DNA of 64,000 nucleotides from Cohnella faecalis (GTDB lineage: Bacteria > Bacillota > Bacilli > Paenibacillales > Paenibacillaceae): NCBI RefSeq assembly GCF_003570905.1, contig NZ_QXJM01000027.1, forward strand, positions 124,001 to 188,000, in the 5' to 3' direction. The stretch's first letter is position 1. Each line of letters starts with the position of its first letter. The notes below the pieces were generated by a model. The model worked only from the letters and a program-made list of their open reading frames with translations. It was not told where the DNA came from and did not search any database. This document shows positions 36,171 to 46,014 of this stretch, in pieces. Made by a program: the position numbers and the translations under genes.

Positions 36171-39100
36171 ATGAATCGCGTCGACGTCAAAGAACGAGCA
36201 AGAGCCCGCGAGCTTCGCGTGCTTCAGCAATGGAACGAACAGAGTACGTTCCGCAAATCGATCGAGAATCGCGAGGGCAAGCCGAATTTCGTGTTTTACG
36301 AGGGGCCACCTACGGCGAATGGAAAGCCTCATATCGGTCACGTGCTTGGCCGGGTTATCAAAGATTTCGTCAGCCGCTACAAGACGATGGCGGGCTATCG
36401 CGTCATCCGCAAAGCCGGTTGGGATACGCACGGATTGCCTGTCGAGCTGGGAGTCGAGAAGCAGCTAGGCATTAGCGGCAAGCAGGAAATCGAAAAATAC
36501 GGCGTCGAGCCGTTCGTGAAAAAGTGCAAGGAGAGCGTGTTCGAGTACGAAAAGCAATGGCGCGAGCTGACCGAGGCGATCGCTTATTGGACCGATTTGG
36601 ACGACCCTTACATTACTCTGAAGGATGAATATATCGAGAGCGTATGGCATGTACTCGCGACGATCCACGACAAAGGACTGTTGTATCGCGGGCACCGCGT
36701 CAGCCCTTATTGCCCGGATTGCCAAACGACGCTCAGTTCCCACGAGGTCGCTCAAGGGTATGAGGACGTTAAGGATTTGACGGCAACCGCCAAATTCAAG
36801 CTGACGGGCAGCGGCGAATTCGCGCTGGCATGGACGACGACGCCATGGACGCTTCCGGCTAACGTAGCGCTGGCCGTTCACCCTGATATCGAATATGTGC
36901 GCGTGAAGCAGGATGGCGAAATTTACATTTTGGCGGGAGCGCTTGCTCCCAAGGTGCTCAAGGGCGAATATGAAGTCGTCGGAACGGTCAAGGGCAGCGA
37001 GCTTGTCGGACTTACCTACGAGCCGATCTTTCCTTACGTTCGGGTAGAAGGGGCATACCGAATTATCGACGCCGACTATGTCAGCGATTCAAGCGGTACC
37101 GGTATCGTCCACATCGCACCGGCGCATGGCGAGGACGACTATCGCGTCGCTCGCGAGCACGGCATCGGAATGCTGATGGTCGTAAACAATGCAGGCAGAT
37201 ACATCGACGCGGTGACGGATTTGGCCGGCCGATTCGTAAAAGACTGCGACGTCGATATCGTCAAGATGCTGTCCGAGCGAGGCTTGCTATACCACAAAGA
37301 GAGATACGAGCACAGCTACCCGTTCTGCTGGCGCTGCAAAACGCCGCTGCTCTACTACGCTACCGAGAGCTGGTTCATTCAGACGACGGCCGTGAAGGAG
37401 CAGCTTATCGCGAACAATCAGACCGTGCAATGGTATCCGGAGCATATTCGCGACGGTCGGTTCGGCAAGTTCCTAGAGGATCTCGTCGATTGGAACATTA
37501 GCCGAAACCGCTATTGGGGAACTCCTCTAAACGTATGGGCGTGCGACGATTGCGGCAAGCATAAAGCAGTGCACAGCCGTGCGGAAATGGTCGAGCTGGC
37601 CGTCGGCGACGTGCCAGCGGACATCGAGCTTCACAAGCCCTATGTAGACGAAGTAAAGCTGCGTTGCTCTTGCGGCGGAACGATGAATCGTACGCCTGAG
37701 GTTATCGACGTCTGGTTCGACAGCGGATCGATGCCTTTTGCTCAATATCATCATCCGTTCGGAAACGAAGAGAAGTTCAACGAGCAATATCCAGCGGATT
37801 TCATCTGCGAAGGGATCGATCAGACTCGCGGATGGTTTTTCAGCTTGTTGGCGGTATCTACGCTTTACAATGGTCAAGCGCCGTATAAATCCGTTATCTC
37901 GACGGGGCACGTACTCGACGAGAACGGTCAAAAGATGAGCAAGTCGAAAGGGAACGTCATCGACCCATGGGAGATCATCAACGAATTTGGAACAGACGCG
38001 TTCCGCTGGGCGCTCTTGGCGGACAGCGCGCCATGGAACAGCAAGCGGTTCTCCAAAGGAATCGTGGCCGAAGCGAAATCGAAAGTCGTCGATACGCTCG
38101 TAAACACTCATGCCTTCTACGCGCTGTATGCGGATATCGACGGCTTCGTGCCTTCTGAGCATGCCGTTCGGAAATCCGGCAATAAGCTGGATCGCTGGAT
38201 TTTGTCCCGCTTGAACTCGTTGATCGCTTCCGTCGTCAAGGATTTGAACGTCAACGATTTCCTGAATCCGGCCAAAGCCGTGGAGACGTTCGTCGACGAG
38301 TTGTCCAACTGGTATGTGCGCCGGTCGCGCGATCGGTTCTGGGGAAGCGGACTGTCGGAAGACAAGGTTGCCGCTTATCAGACATTGCGCGAAGTTCTTT
38401 TGACGCTGTCCAAGCTGATCGCCCCTTACGTGCCTTTTGTGGCTGAGGATATTTACGGAAACCTTGGCGGAGGCGGAAGCGTTCATCTGGCGGACTATCC
38501 GCAAGCCGACGATTCCATGATCGATGCGGAGCTGGAACGGGAAATGGCCGCAGCGCGCGGAATCGTGGAGCTTGCCCGGAATGTCCGGAACGAATCGGGC
38601 ATCAAGACGCGGCAGCCATTGTCGGAGCTGCTCATGTCGCTATCGGAGCCGTTCGATGTGGTCGGATACGAAGATATCATCAAAGATGAGATCAATGTCA
38701 AGACGATCACTCTCGTATCCGACGATGCGGGCTTCGTTAATTTCAACTTGAAGCTGAATCTGAAAATCGGCGGCAAAAAATATGGCAAAAACGTCGGTCC
38801 GATCCAAGCGGCGCTAAAAGGATTGACTGCGGAGCAATCACACGACGTCGTGAAGAGCGGCTTGCTTAAATTCGTATCTCCGGATGGAGAAGAGCTGGAC
38901 ATTCCGGTCAAAGAGCTGCTTATCGAGAAGGAAGCGAAGTCAGGCTTCGCGTCCGCATCCGGCGGAGGTTTGACGGTCGCTCTCAATACGGAAATTACGC
39001 CGGAGCTGGAGCAGGAAGGGCTCGTGCGCGAAGTGATTCGGGCGGTCCAGGATACGCGCAAAAAAATGGATTTGCCTATCGAGCTGCGAATCCACTTGTT

Positions 39101-39263
39101 GCTGGAGGTCGACACCGAGACGGAGGCTGCGATTAAAGCGTTCCGGCACGTGCTTAATGAGAACGTATTGGTCAACGAAGTGTCGTTCGGAAGCTCGGCG
39201 GATATGGAAACGGTGCAGGCCGGAGAGAAGACAATCAGGCTTTCTATCTCGACCGGAGCATAA
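36171..39263 (+). CDS. ileS: Isoleucine-tRNA ligase, type 2 (IleS2-like)
   Basis: A 1030-residue class I aminoacyl-tRNA synthetase that charges tRNA-Ile and edits valine. The HIGH motif is at 54-57 (GKPHIGHVLG) and KMSKS at 588-592. The length and segments such as KAGWDTHGLPVELGVEKQLG and the C-terminal extension match the type 2, eukaryote-like bacterial enzymes rather than the roughly 920-residue type 1 of Bacillus subtilis. Type 2 enzymes are generally much less sensitive to mupirocin. No second ileS is in the window. It is preceded by a T-box, so expression rises when isoleucine is short. The ATG follows AAAGGGTGGGG. Confidence 0.94.
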   Translation: MNRVDVKERARARELRVLQQWNEQSTFRKSIENREGKPNFVFYEGPPTANGKPHIGHVLGRVIKDFVSRYKTMAGYRVIRKAGWDTHGLPVELGVEKQLGISGKQEIEKYGVEPFVKKCKESVFEYEKQWRELTEAIAYWTDLDDPYITLKDEYIESVWHVLATIHDKGLLYRGHRVSPYCPDCQTTLSSHEVAQGYEDVKDLTATAKFKLTGSGEFALAWTTTPWTLPANVALAVHPDIEYVRVKQDGEIYILAGALAPKVLKGEYEVVGTVKGSELVGLTYEPIFPYVRVEGAYRIIDADYVSDSSGTGIVHIAPAHGEDDYRVAREHGIGMLMVVNNAGRYIDAVTDLAGRFVKDCDVDIVKMLSERGLLYHKERYEHSYPFCWRCKTPLLYYATESWFIQTTAVKEQLIANNQTVQWYPEHIRDGRFGKFLEDLVDWNISRNRYWGTPLNVWACDDCGKHKAVHSRAEMVELAVGDVPADIELHKPYVDEVKLRCSCGGTMNRTPEVIDVWFDSGSMPFAQYHHPFGNEEKFNEQYPADFICEGIDQTRGWFFSLLAVSTLYNGQAPYKSVISTGHVLDENGQKMSKSKGNVIDPWEIINEFGTDAFRWALLADSAPWNSKRFSKGIVAEAKSKVVDTLVNTHAFYALYADIDGFVPSEHAVRKSGNKLDRWILSRLNSLIASVVKDLNVNDFLNPAKAVETFVDELSNWYVRRSRDRFWGSGLSEDKVAAYQTLREVLLTLSKLIAPYVPFVAEDIYGNLGGGGSVHLADYPQADDSMIDAELEREMAAARGIVELARNVRNESGIKTRQPLSELLMSLSEPFDVVGYEDIIKDEINVKTITLVSDDAGFVNFNLKLNLKIGGKKYGKNVGPIQAALKGLTAEQSHDVVKSGLLKFVSPDGEELDIPVKELLIEKEAKSGFASASGGGLTVALNTEITPELEQEGLVREVIRAVQDTRKKMDLPIELRIHLLLEVDTETEAAIKAFRHVLNENVLVNEVSFGSSADMETVQAGEKTIRLSISTGA

Positions 39264-39306
39264 GAGTTGCGAATAAAGGTTAAGTATAATTGAACAGCCA
39301 AATACA

Positions 39307-39343
39307 AACGGCTTCGACAACCGGACTGGGTGTCGAAGCCGTT
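39307..39343 (+). terminator. Hairpin after ileS
   Basis: A perfect 13-bp stem (AACGGCTTCGACA / TGTCGAAGCCGTT) with an 11-base loop lies 43 bases after ileS. No T run follows, so it may be an mRNA-stabilising or weakly terminating structure. Confidence 0.5.
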
Positions 39344-39473
39344 CGTATCGGCGGCGGATCCGATGTCGATTCGTCAACAGTCGAGTTCCCGTATTTGCGG
39401 CGGTCTATCCGATAGGCTTCCGTAATAGGGGCTCGTTTGTTTTTTGGCGGCTGTGATAAAAGGAGGTGCAAAG

Positions 39474-39965
39474 ATGGGCGATTCGAACAGACGACGGAAA
39501 GGCGGCAGAAGCGGACCGCGCGTCCATATAAGGGCGAAGTCATCTGGAGTTACCTCTCGTTCCGATGAATTGGAAGCGGACGATCGGATCATCGAGCATA
39601 ACAATACCGGCCATCATACGGATTCAAGCGAACGGAAATCCTCGAAGCTGACGGAAGAAGCGAGAGCTCTTAAAGGCACGATCCATTTGCTGACCGACAG
39701 GCTTAATACGTTGGCCAGCGAAATGGAAAAAGCCCAGCTGAAGGATTACGTAAATCTAATGAGCCGTCCATGGCAATTGATTTGGCGAAATCTTCTGGCC
39801 GGGCTGTCGCGCGGCGTCGGAATCGCGATCGGCTTTACTTTTTTTGCGGCGACGATCGTTTACATTTTGCAAGGTCTCGGCGCGTTGAACTTGCCGATCG
39901 TCGGCGATTATATCGCCGATATCGTCCGGATCGTGCAGCGGCAGCTCGAAATTAATCCTTATTGA
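39474..39965 (+). CDS. DUF5665 family membrane protein
   Basis: A 163-residue protein of unknown function. A basic, hydrophilic N-terminal half (about 1-70) leads to a short helical segment (about 75-100), one hydrophobic helix (about 118-140) and a C-terminal amphipathic region. The pattern LSRGVGIAIGFTFFAATIVYIL with a nearby Gly/Leu-rich turn matches the DUF5665 family. AGGAGG precedes the ATG at 39474. Its end overlaps the end of the convergent YteA-like gene by seven bases. Confidence 0.75.
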   Translation: MGDSNRRRKGGRSGPRVHIRAKSSGVTSRSDELEADDRIIEHNNTGHHTDSSERKSSKLTEEARALKGTIHLLTDRLNTLASEMEKAQLKDYVNLMSRPWQLIWRNLLAGLSRGVGIAIGFTFFAATIVYILQGLGALNLPIVGDYIADIVRIVQRQLEINPY

Positions 39966-40696
39966 TAATCGTCTACGAGCTCGTCCGGTTCTAGCAAAGG
40001 ATCTCCTTCGCGGGAAGCCATATACCGGCGGTATTCTCTGTTGCGGATGACCGCAACATGATTGCCGGTAATGTCGGTGGCGAGAAAGCTTTCGAGCGGC
40101 TCGACGAATCCGTCGTTCTCGTCGGCTTCGATGCCTATGGCGCTATAGTCGTAGCAATCGGAGCCTTCGGCCATTGCCGGGCTGTCCGAATTGCCCCAGG
40201 ACTCGACGATTTGCCAGGCGTCCTCGCCGTCGAATCCGCTCGGCTCGTCATGGTCGTCAAGACTCGTCCGTCCGAATGGAGGGGACAAGAATGTTTCTTC
40301 GACCGGACGCCGTTCGGATACGTCTTGACGAGGCTCGTGCTCCAAGCAGTATATGGCCGTCGGCAGAGCGTCCAGCCGATCGTACGAAATAAACGCTCCG
40401 CAAGCCGCACATCTTCCGTACTCGCCGGTTTCCATTCGCGACAAAGCGGCGCTCACGCGCTCCAGACGAAACGTTTCTTTTTCCAATAATGCAATGTCTT
40501 TGCTTCTTTCGAACAATTCCGTTCCTACGTCCGCCGGATGATTGTCGATGCCGGAAAGCTCTCCGGTCGAATCTCGAAAAGAAGCGGCCAATCCGAAGCG
40601 GTCGTTGTCGCCTACGCGCCGTTCAAGCTCGTTCCGCTCCAGAATCAGCCGGTTTCGCAACGACTGCATCCGCTCATCCGTTAATGGATCCGTCAT
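39959..40696 (-). CDS. TraR/DksA-type zinc finger protein, YteA family
   Basis: A 245-residue protein of the YteA family, related to DksA and TraR. It has an N-terminal coiled coil (about 1-85) and a degenerate zinc finger with CAACG, then a Cys about 20 residues on where the fourth ligand is not Cys (YCLEHE). The C-terminal half is acidic with no known domain. Family members are found mostly in spore formers; the function is not established, and true DksA activity on RNA polymerase should not be assumed. The ATG at 40696 has AAGGAG eight bases upstream; a GTG at 40705 is less likely. Confidence 0.85.
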   Translation of the reverse strand: MTDPLTDERMQSLRNRLILERNELERRVGDNDRFGLAASFRDSTGELSGIDNHPADVGTELFERSKDIALLEKETFRLERVSAALSRMETGEYGRCAACGAFISYDRLDALPTAIYCLEHEPRQDVSERRPVEETFLSPPFGRTSLDDHDEPSGFDGEDAWQIVESWGNSDSPAMAEGSDCYDYSAIGIEADENDGFVEPLESFLATDITGNHVAVIRNREYRRYMASREGDPLLEPDELVDDYQ

Positions 40697-40909
40697 GACG
40701 TTCACTCCTTTGCATGAGGCGATAAATGGGAGGCAAGGTCTGATTAGGTCTGATTGTAGTTTTCTCAGATGATTGTCGTTTTACGTGAATGAGAAGCAGG
40801 ACTTCATTGGTCGGATTGTCGCTATTTGCTTGCTCCGAAATGGACTCCGGTTGAATCGATATGATAAAATCATTTCGCAGGACCATGTGACGAGAGGCGG
40901 AAATGATCG

Positions 40910-41437
40910 ATGCAACGACGCTTGTGGCCGGTATGGGCTTATTATGCGGTGGCTTTATTCGTATTTCTGATCGATTTGGTTTCAAAAAAAATCGTCGACA
41001 AAAATGTTGAACTCGACGAGCGCATCGGCGTTCTCGGCGATTTTTTCATCATTACCCACATCCGCAACCGCGGCGCGGCATTCGGCATGCTGCAGGAGCA
41101 GCGCTTGTTCTTCCTGCTCATTACGATAGCCGTCGTATCCGGAATTGTCTGGTATATGCAACGATCCTACCGGACAGGCAGCCCTCTGCTTCTTTTGGCG
41201 CTTGGTATGATTCTCGGCGGAGCGGTCGGGAATTTCCTCGATCGCGCGCTTTACGGCGAAGTCGTCGACTTTTTGCAATTTAATTTCGGCAGTTACACGT
41301 TCCCGATATTCAATCTGGCGGACTCCGGCATTTGCGTCGGTGTCGCCTTGGTCGTTCTGGATGCGCTGCTGTCGTGGAAACAGGAGAATAAGGACAATGA
41401 CAACGGCGAACAGCCTCGGGAAGAACAACCCGTCTGA
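40910..41437 (+). CDS. lspA: Lipoprotein signal peptidase LspA
   Basis: A 175-residue membrane aspartic peptidase that removes signal peptides from prolipoproteins after diacylglyceryl attachment. Four hydrophobic helices are visible. The catalytic Asp pair is Asp120 (GEVVDF) and Asp138 (NLADSG); GGAVGNFLDR and the Asn-Arg pair of THIRNRGAAFG are also conserved. AGAGGCGG precedes the ATG. The window encodes two lipoprotein substrates (starts at 982 and 22425). The gene overlaps the next by 41 bases. Confidence 0.95.
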   Translation: MQRRLWPVWAYYAVALFVFLIDLVSKKIVDKNVELDERIGVLGDFFIITHIRNRGAAFGMLQEQRLFFLLITIAVVSGIVWYMQRSYRTGSPLLLLALGMILGGAVGNFLDRALYGEVVDFLQFNFGSYTFPIFNLADSGICVGVALVVLDALLSWKQENKDNDNGEQPREEQPV

Positions 41438-42404
41438 AGATTGGAATGTTAGCGGATTGAATGATTCAGGCGAGTCGATCGGCAAGGAATTGGAATGGGT
41501 CGTATCCGCCGAAGAGGCCGGAGAGCGACTGGACAAGCATGTGACAGAACGGTTCGAGGACGAATCGGTATCTCGTTCACAAGTGCAGGATTGGATTCGG
41601 AGCGGGGCGGTGACGGTAGGCGGCCGCACAGGCAAACCGAACGCAAAGCTGCAAGCCGGCGATGCGATCGTGGTGAACGTTCCGGAGCCCGAGCCGTTCG
41701 AGGCGATGCCGGAAAATATTCCGCTCGATGTCGTCTATGAGGACGGAGACGTCATCGTAATTAACAAGCCGCGCGACTTCGTCGTCCATCCGGCGGCGGG
41801 GCATGCGAGCGGGACAGTCGTTAACGCGCTATTGCATCACTGCAAGGACTTGTCGGGCATTAACGGCGTCATGCGCCCGGGAATCGTCCATCGGATCGAT
41901 AAAGATACGTCGGGCTTGCTCATGGCGGCCAAGAACGATCTCGCCCATGCCTCCTTGGCCGAGCAGCTCAAGGATCATACGGTGACCCGGCGTTATTACG
42001 GTCTCGTATACGGCCTGATTCCGCACGACAAAGGAACGATCGACGCGCCAATCGGACGGGATCCGGACGATCGCAAGCTGTTCACGGTAACGGACAAGGG
42101 AGCCAAGCGCTCGGTTACCCATTTCAATGTGCTGGAGCGTCTTGGAGACTATACGTTCGTCGAGTTGAAGCTGGAGACCGGACGGACTCACCAAATTCGC
42201 GTGCACATGAAATATATCGGACACTCCCTTGTGGGGGATCCGGTGTACGGCGGAAGAAAAGGGCGAACGCTCGGGATGACGGGGCAAGCGCTGCATGCGG
42301 GAGTGCTCGGCTTCACACATCCTCGTACGGGGGAATACCTCGAATTTACCGCTCCTCTGCCTGAAGATATGGCGCATGCGCTCGATATTTTGCGCAATCG
42401 ATAG
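41397..42404 (+). CDS. rluD: RluD-type ribosomal large subunit pseudouridine synthase
   Basis: A 335-residue RluA-family enzyme. It has an N-terminal S4 domain (about 35-95, EEAGERLDKHV) and a catalytic domain with HRIDKDTSGLL, where the catalytic Asp is near residue 168, plus RTHQIRVHMKYIGHSLVGDPVYG. RluD-type enzymes modify helix 69 of 23S rRNA; exact target sites are inferred. The ATG at 41397 has GGAGAATAAGGA upstream and lies inside lspA, so the two genes overlap and are probably coupled, as for lspA-ylyB in Bacillus subtilis. An acidic N-terminal extension of about 30 residues precedes the S4 domain. Confidence 0.92.
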   Translation: MTTANSLGKNNPSEDWNVSGLNDSGESIGKELEWVVSAEEAGERLDKHVTERFEDESVSRSQVQDWIRSGAVTVGGRTGKPNAKLQAGDAIVVNVPEPEPFEAMPENIPLDVVYEDGDVIVINKPRDFVVHPAAGHASGTVVNALLHHCKDLSGINGVMRPGIVHRIDKDTSGLLMAAKNDLAHASLAEQLKDHTVTRRYYGLVYGLIPHDKGTIDAPIGRDPDDRKLFTVTDKGAKRSVTHFNVLERLGDYTFVELKLETGRTHQIRVHMKYIGHSLVGDPVYGGRKGRTLGMTGQALHAGVLGFTHPRTGEYLEFTAPLPEDMAHALDILRNR

Positions 42405-42526
42405 TTGTAAATGGCTTGCGTCTCGCGCGTTCCGCGAAATCTGCAAATGTTCGGTGAAAAAATCCATGGCGGAATGTTTGTCCGTCAGGCATATTTAATT
42501 ATTATCGAACGAGGAGTGTCGGAACC

Positions 42527-43780
42527 GTGAGCGTAGAAAAATACCAATCGACCTTTATTCAGGAGCAATTCGCGAACCGTATCGGCGGATCTAACTACGG
42601 CAAGGATACGAATATTTACAAATTCGAGAAAATCAAGCGTGCCAAAGCGGCGGCCAAGCTTGCCCATCCTGATTTGGAACTGATTGACATGGGCGTCGGC
42701 GAACCGGACGAAATGGCGGACGGCGGCATCGTGGCCAAGCTCGCCGAAGAAGCGGCCAAGCCGGAAAACCGTGGATATGCCGACAACGGTATCCGCGAGT
42801 TCAAGGTTGCCGCCGCGCAATATTTGAAAGAAGTATTTTCCGTAGACGGCATCGATGCCGATACCGAAGTGCTGCACACGATCGGCTCCAAGCCTGCTTT
42901 GGCTATGCTGCCGTCCGTCTTTATCAACCCGGGCGATGTGACGATTATGACCGTTCCTGGCTACCCGGTATTGGGGACGCACACGAAGTATCTCGGCGGC
43001 GAAGTGTACAACATTAAGCTGACGAAGGAAAACAACTTCCTGCCGGATCTGGAAGCCATTCCGGTCGAAATCGCCGAGCGCGCGAAGCTGCTGTATCTGA
43101 ACTATCCGAACAACCCGACGGGGGCTGCGGCTACGGCCGAATTTTTCGTCAAAGTCGTCGCTTGGGCCAAAAAATACAATGTCGTTGTCGTGCACGATGC
43201 GCCTTACGCGGCATTGACCTACGACGGCGTGAAGCCTCTCAGCTTCTTGTCCGTTCCGGGCGCAAAAGACATCGGCGTTGAGCTTCACTCCTTGTCGAAG
43301 TCGTACAACATGACCGGCTGGCGGATCGGCTTCATCGCCGGAAATCCTCTGATCGTCAAAGCGTTCGGCGACGTGAAGGACAATAACGACTCCGGACAAT
43401 TCATCGCCATCCAAAAGGCGGCCGCTTACGGTTTGGCTAATCCGGCCATTACCGAAGCGATTTCCGCGAAGTACTCCCGCCGCCACAACCTGCTCGTAGG
43501 CGCGTTGAACGAACTGGGCTTCAAAGCCGAGAAGCCGAAGGGTTCGTTCTTCCTGTACGTCGAAGCGCCGAAAGGCATCAAGGGCGGGCAACGATTCGAG
43601 TCGGGCGAGGACTTCTCTCAATTTCTTATCCGCGAGAAACTCATCTCTACCGTTCCTTGGGATGACGCAGGCCGTTTCGTTCGGTTCTCCGTGACGTTCA
43701 TCGCTCAAGGGGAAGCGGAAGAGCTTCGCGTCATCGGCGAAATCAAAAGCCGTCTGTCGGACGTCGAATTCGAATTTTAA
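42527..43780 (+). CDS. dapL: LL-diaminopimelate aminotransferase
   Basis: A 417-residue fold type I PLP enzyme. The PLP Lys is K258 in SLSKSYNMTGWRIGF; NYPNNPTGA and the C-terminal RFVRFSVTF with its substrate-binding Arg are conserved. MGVGEPDEMADGGIV and YADNGIREFKVAAAQYL match the DapL family, which makes LL-diaminopimelate from tetrahydrodipicolinate in one step, bypassing the acetylase or succinylase routes. DAP is the residue that MurE (8649) adds. Specificity is inferred from sequence; related aminotransferases look similar. The GTG start follows AACGAGGAG. Followed at once by the pyr promoter. Confidence 0.8.
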   Translation: MSVEKYQSTFIQEQFANRIGGSNYGKDTNIYKFEKIKRAKAAAKLAHPDLELIDMGVGEPDEMADGGIVAKLAEEAAKPENRGYADNGIREFKVAAAQYLKEVFSVDGIDADTEVLHTIGSKPALAMLPSVFINPGDVTIMTVPGYPVLGTHTKYLGGEVYNIKLTKENNFLPDLEAIPVEIAERAKLLYLNYPNNPTGAAATAEFFVKVVAWAKKYNVVVVHDAPYAALTYDGVKPLSFLSVPGAKDIGVELHSLSKSYNMTGWRIGFIAGNPLIVKAFGDVKDNNDSGQFIAIQKAAAYGLANPAITEAISAKYSRRHNLLVGALNELGFKAEKPKGSFFLYVEAPKGIKGGQRFESGEDFSQFLIREKLISTVPWDDAGRFVRFSVTFIAQGEAEELRVIGEIKSRLSDVEFEF

Positions 43781-43807
43781 TTTTTGCGATTCGGTCCTCG
43801 ACAAACC

Positions 43808-43837
43808 TTGACAGCTAGCCGTCCGGCATGGGATAAT
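43808..43837 (+). promoter_or_regulatory. Sigma-A promoter of the pyr operon
   Basis: TTGACA (43808-43813) and GATAAT (43832-43837) are 18 bp apart. The PyrR-type leader follows. Confidence 0.8.
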
Positions 43838-43865
43838 TCCTTTAATGAACTGGTACCTTTAACTC

Positions 43866-44622
<757 letters not shown>

Positions 44623-44684
44623 ACGGTCAAACGACTCAGCAAAGAACAAGATCAGCCGCAGCGGCGAAGGAGGATCATCCACGC

Positions 44685-45995
44685 ATGACGATTTGGATTT
44701 TGAACGGACTGACGGTTGACGATAACGAAGCAAACAGCGGTCTCGTGAAAAAGCACCTGCGTATCGAGGACGGCAAGATCGCGGAATGGGCCGATGGGGA
44801 GACGACGCCGGATACGACCGGCGCTCTAACGATCGATGCATCGGGCAAGCTGATTTCAGCCGGACTGATCGATATGCACGTGCATTTGCGCGAGCCCGGA
44901 TTCGAGTATAAGGAGACGATCGCGAGCGGTACGCGGTCGGCCGCCAAGGGCGGATTTACGACGATCGCTCCGATGCCTAATACTCGCCCGGTCATGGATA
45001 CGCCGGAGACGATCAAATATGTGCTGGACAAAGCGGCAACAGAAGGCGTCGTTCGAGTGCTTCCTTACGCCGCGATTACGAAGAACGAGCTGGGGCGCGA
45101 GTTGACGGATTTCGCAGCGCTCAAGGAATCCGGAGCTATCGGGTTCACGGATGACGGGGTAGGCGTTCAGAACGCGCAAATGATGAAAAACGCGATGGCG
45201 CTCGCAGCGTCGCTCGACATGCCGGTTATCGCTCACTGCGAGGATGACACACTTGTCGAGGGTGCCGCATACAGCGAAGGAGCTTTCGTCAAGAAGCACG
45301 GACTCAAAGGAATTCCTAACGAGTCCGAAGCGATTCATGTCGGGCGCGACATTCTGCTGTCGGAGGCGACCGGCGTTCACTACCACGTGTGCCACGTCAG
45401 CACCGAGCAATCGGTACGGCTGATTCGCCTCGGCAAATCGGTTGGCGTGAAAGTGACCGCCGAGGTGTGTCCGCACCATTTGCTGCTGTCGGACGAAGAC
45501 ATTCCGAATGCGACGGATGCCAACTGGAAGATGAATCCGCCGCTGCGAACGCCGCGCGATGTGGAAGCTTGCATCCAGGCGCTTGAGGAAGGAACGATTG
45601 ACATTATCGTTACCGACCATGCACCTCACAGCGAAGAGGAGAAGGCGCGGGAAGTGCTGCGCGCCCCGTTCGGAATCGTCGGCTTCGAGACGGCGTTTCC
45701 GCTGCTCTACACGAGGTTCGTTAAAACCGGCCGCTGGACGCTAAGCTTCTTGCTTCGCCGCATGACGAGCGATCCGGCTCGCGTGTTCCGTCTGCCATAC
45801 GGAACGCTGGCGGTTGGAGCTCCGGCTGACGTAACGCTGATCGATCTCGAGAATGAGCGGGAAGTCGATCCCGCAACGTTCCTTACCAAAGGACGCAATA
45901 CCCCGTTCGCGGGATGGAAATTGTACGGCTGGCCGGTACTGACGATCGTAGACGGTCAAGTCGTCTGGATGGAAGAGAACGGCATCAACCGCTAA
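44685..45995 (+). CDS. pyrC: Dihydroorotase PyrC
   Basis: A 436-residue class I dihydroorotase that closes carbamoyl-aspartate to dihydroorotate. Metal ligands appear in DMHVHLREPGFEYKET, the HxH-type motif near the N-terminus, followed by His in VIAHCEDD and CHVS, and the Asp in TDHAPHSEEEK. GAAGGAGG lies about 12 bases before the ATG at 44685. It follows pyrR after 62 bases, where pyrB would be expected; see the separate observation. Confidence 0.94.
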   Translation: MTIWILNGLTVDDNEANSGLVKKHLRIEDGKIAEWADGETTPDTTGALTIDASGKLISAGLIDMHVHLREPGFEYKETIASGTRSAAKGGFTTIAPMPNTRPVMDTPETIKYVLDKAATEGVVRVLPYAAITKNELGRELTDFAALKESGAIGFTDDGVGVQNAQMMKNAMALAASLDMPVIAHCEDDTLVEGAAYSEGAFVKKHGLKGIPNESEAIHVGRDILLSEATGVHYHVCHVSTEQSVRLIRLGKSVGVKVTAEVCPHHLLLSDEDIPNATDANWKMNPPLRTPRDVEACIQALEEGTIDIIVTDHAPHSEEEKAREVLRAPFGIVGFETAFPLLYTRFVKTGRWTLSFLLRRMTSDPARVFRLPYGTLAVGAPADVTLIDLENEREVDPATFLTKGRNTPFAGWKLYGWPVLTIVDGQVVWMEENGINR

Positions 45996-46014
45996 AAAAG
46001 GGGAGTGACTGAAC

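Noticed and set aside
39307..39343. Inverted repeat after ileS considered as a mobile element end
   Set aside because: It is a single compact hairpin with no partner repeat or transposase on this side; a 3'-end mRNA structure is more likely.
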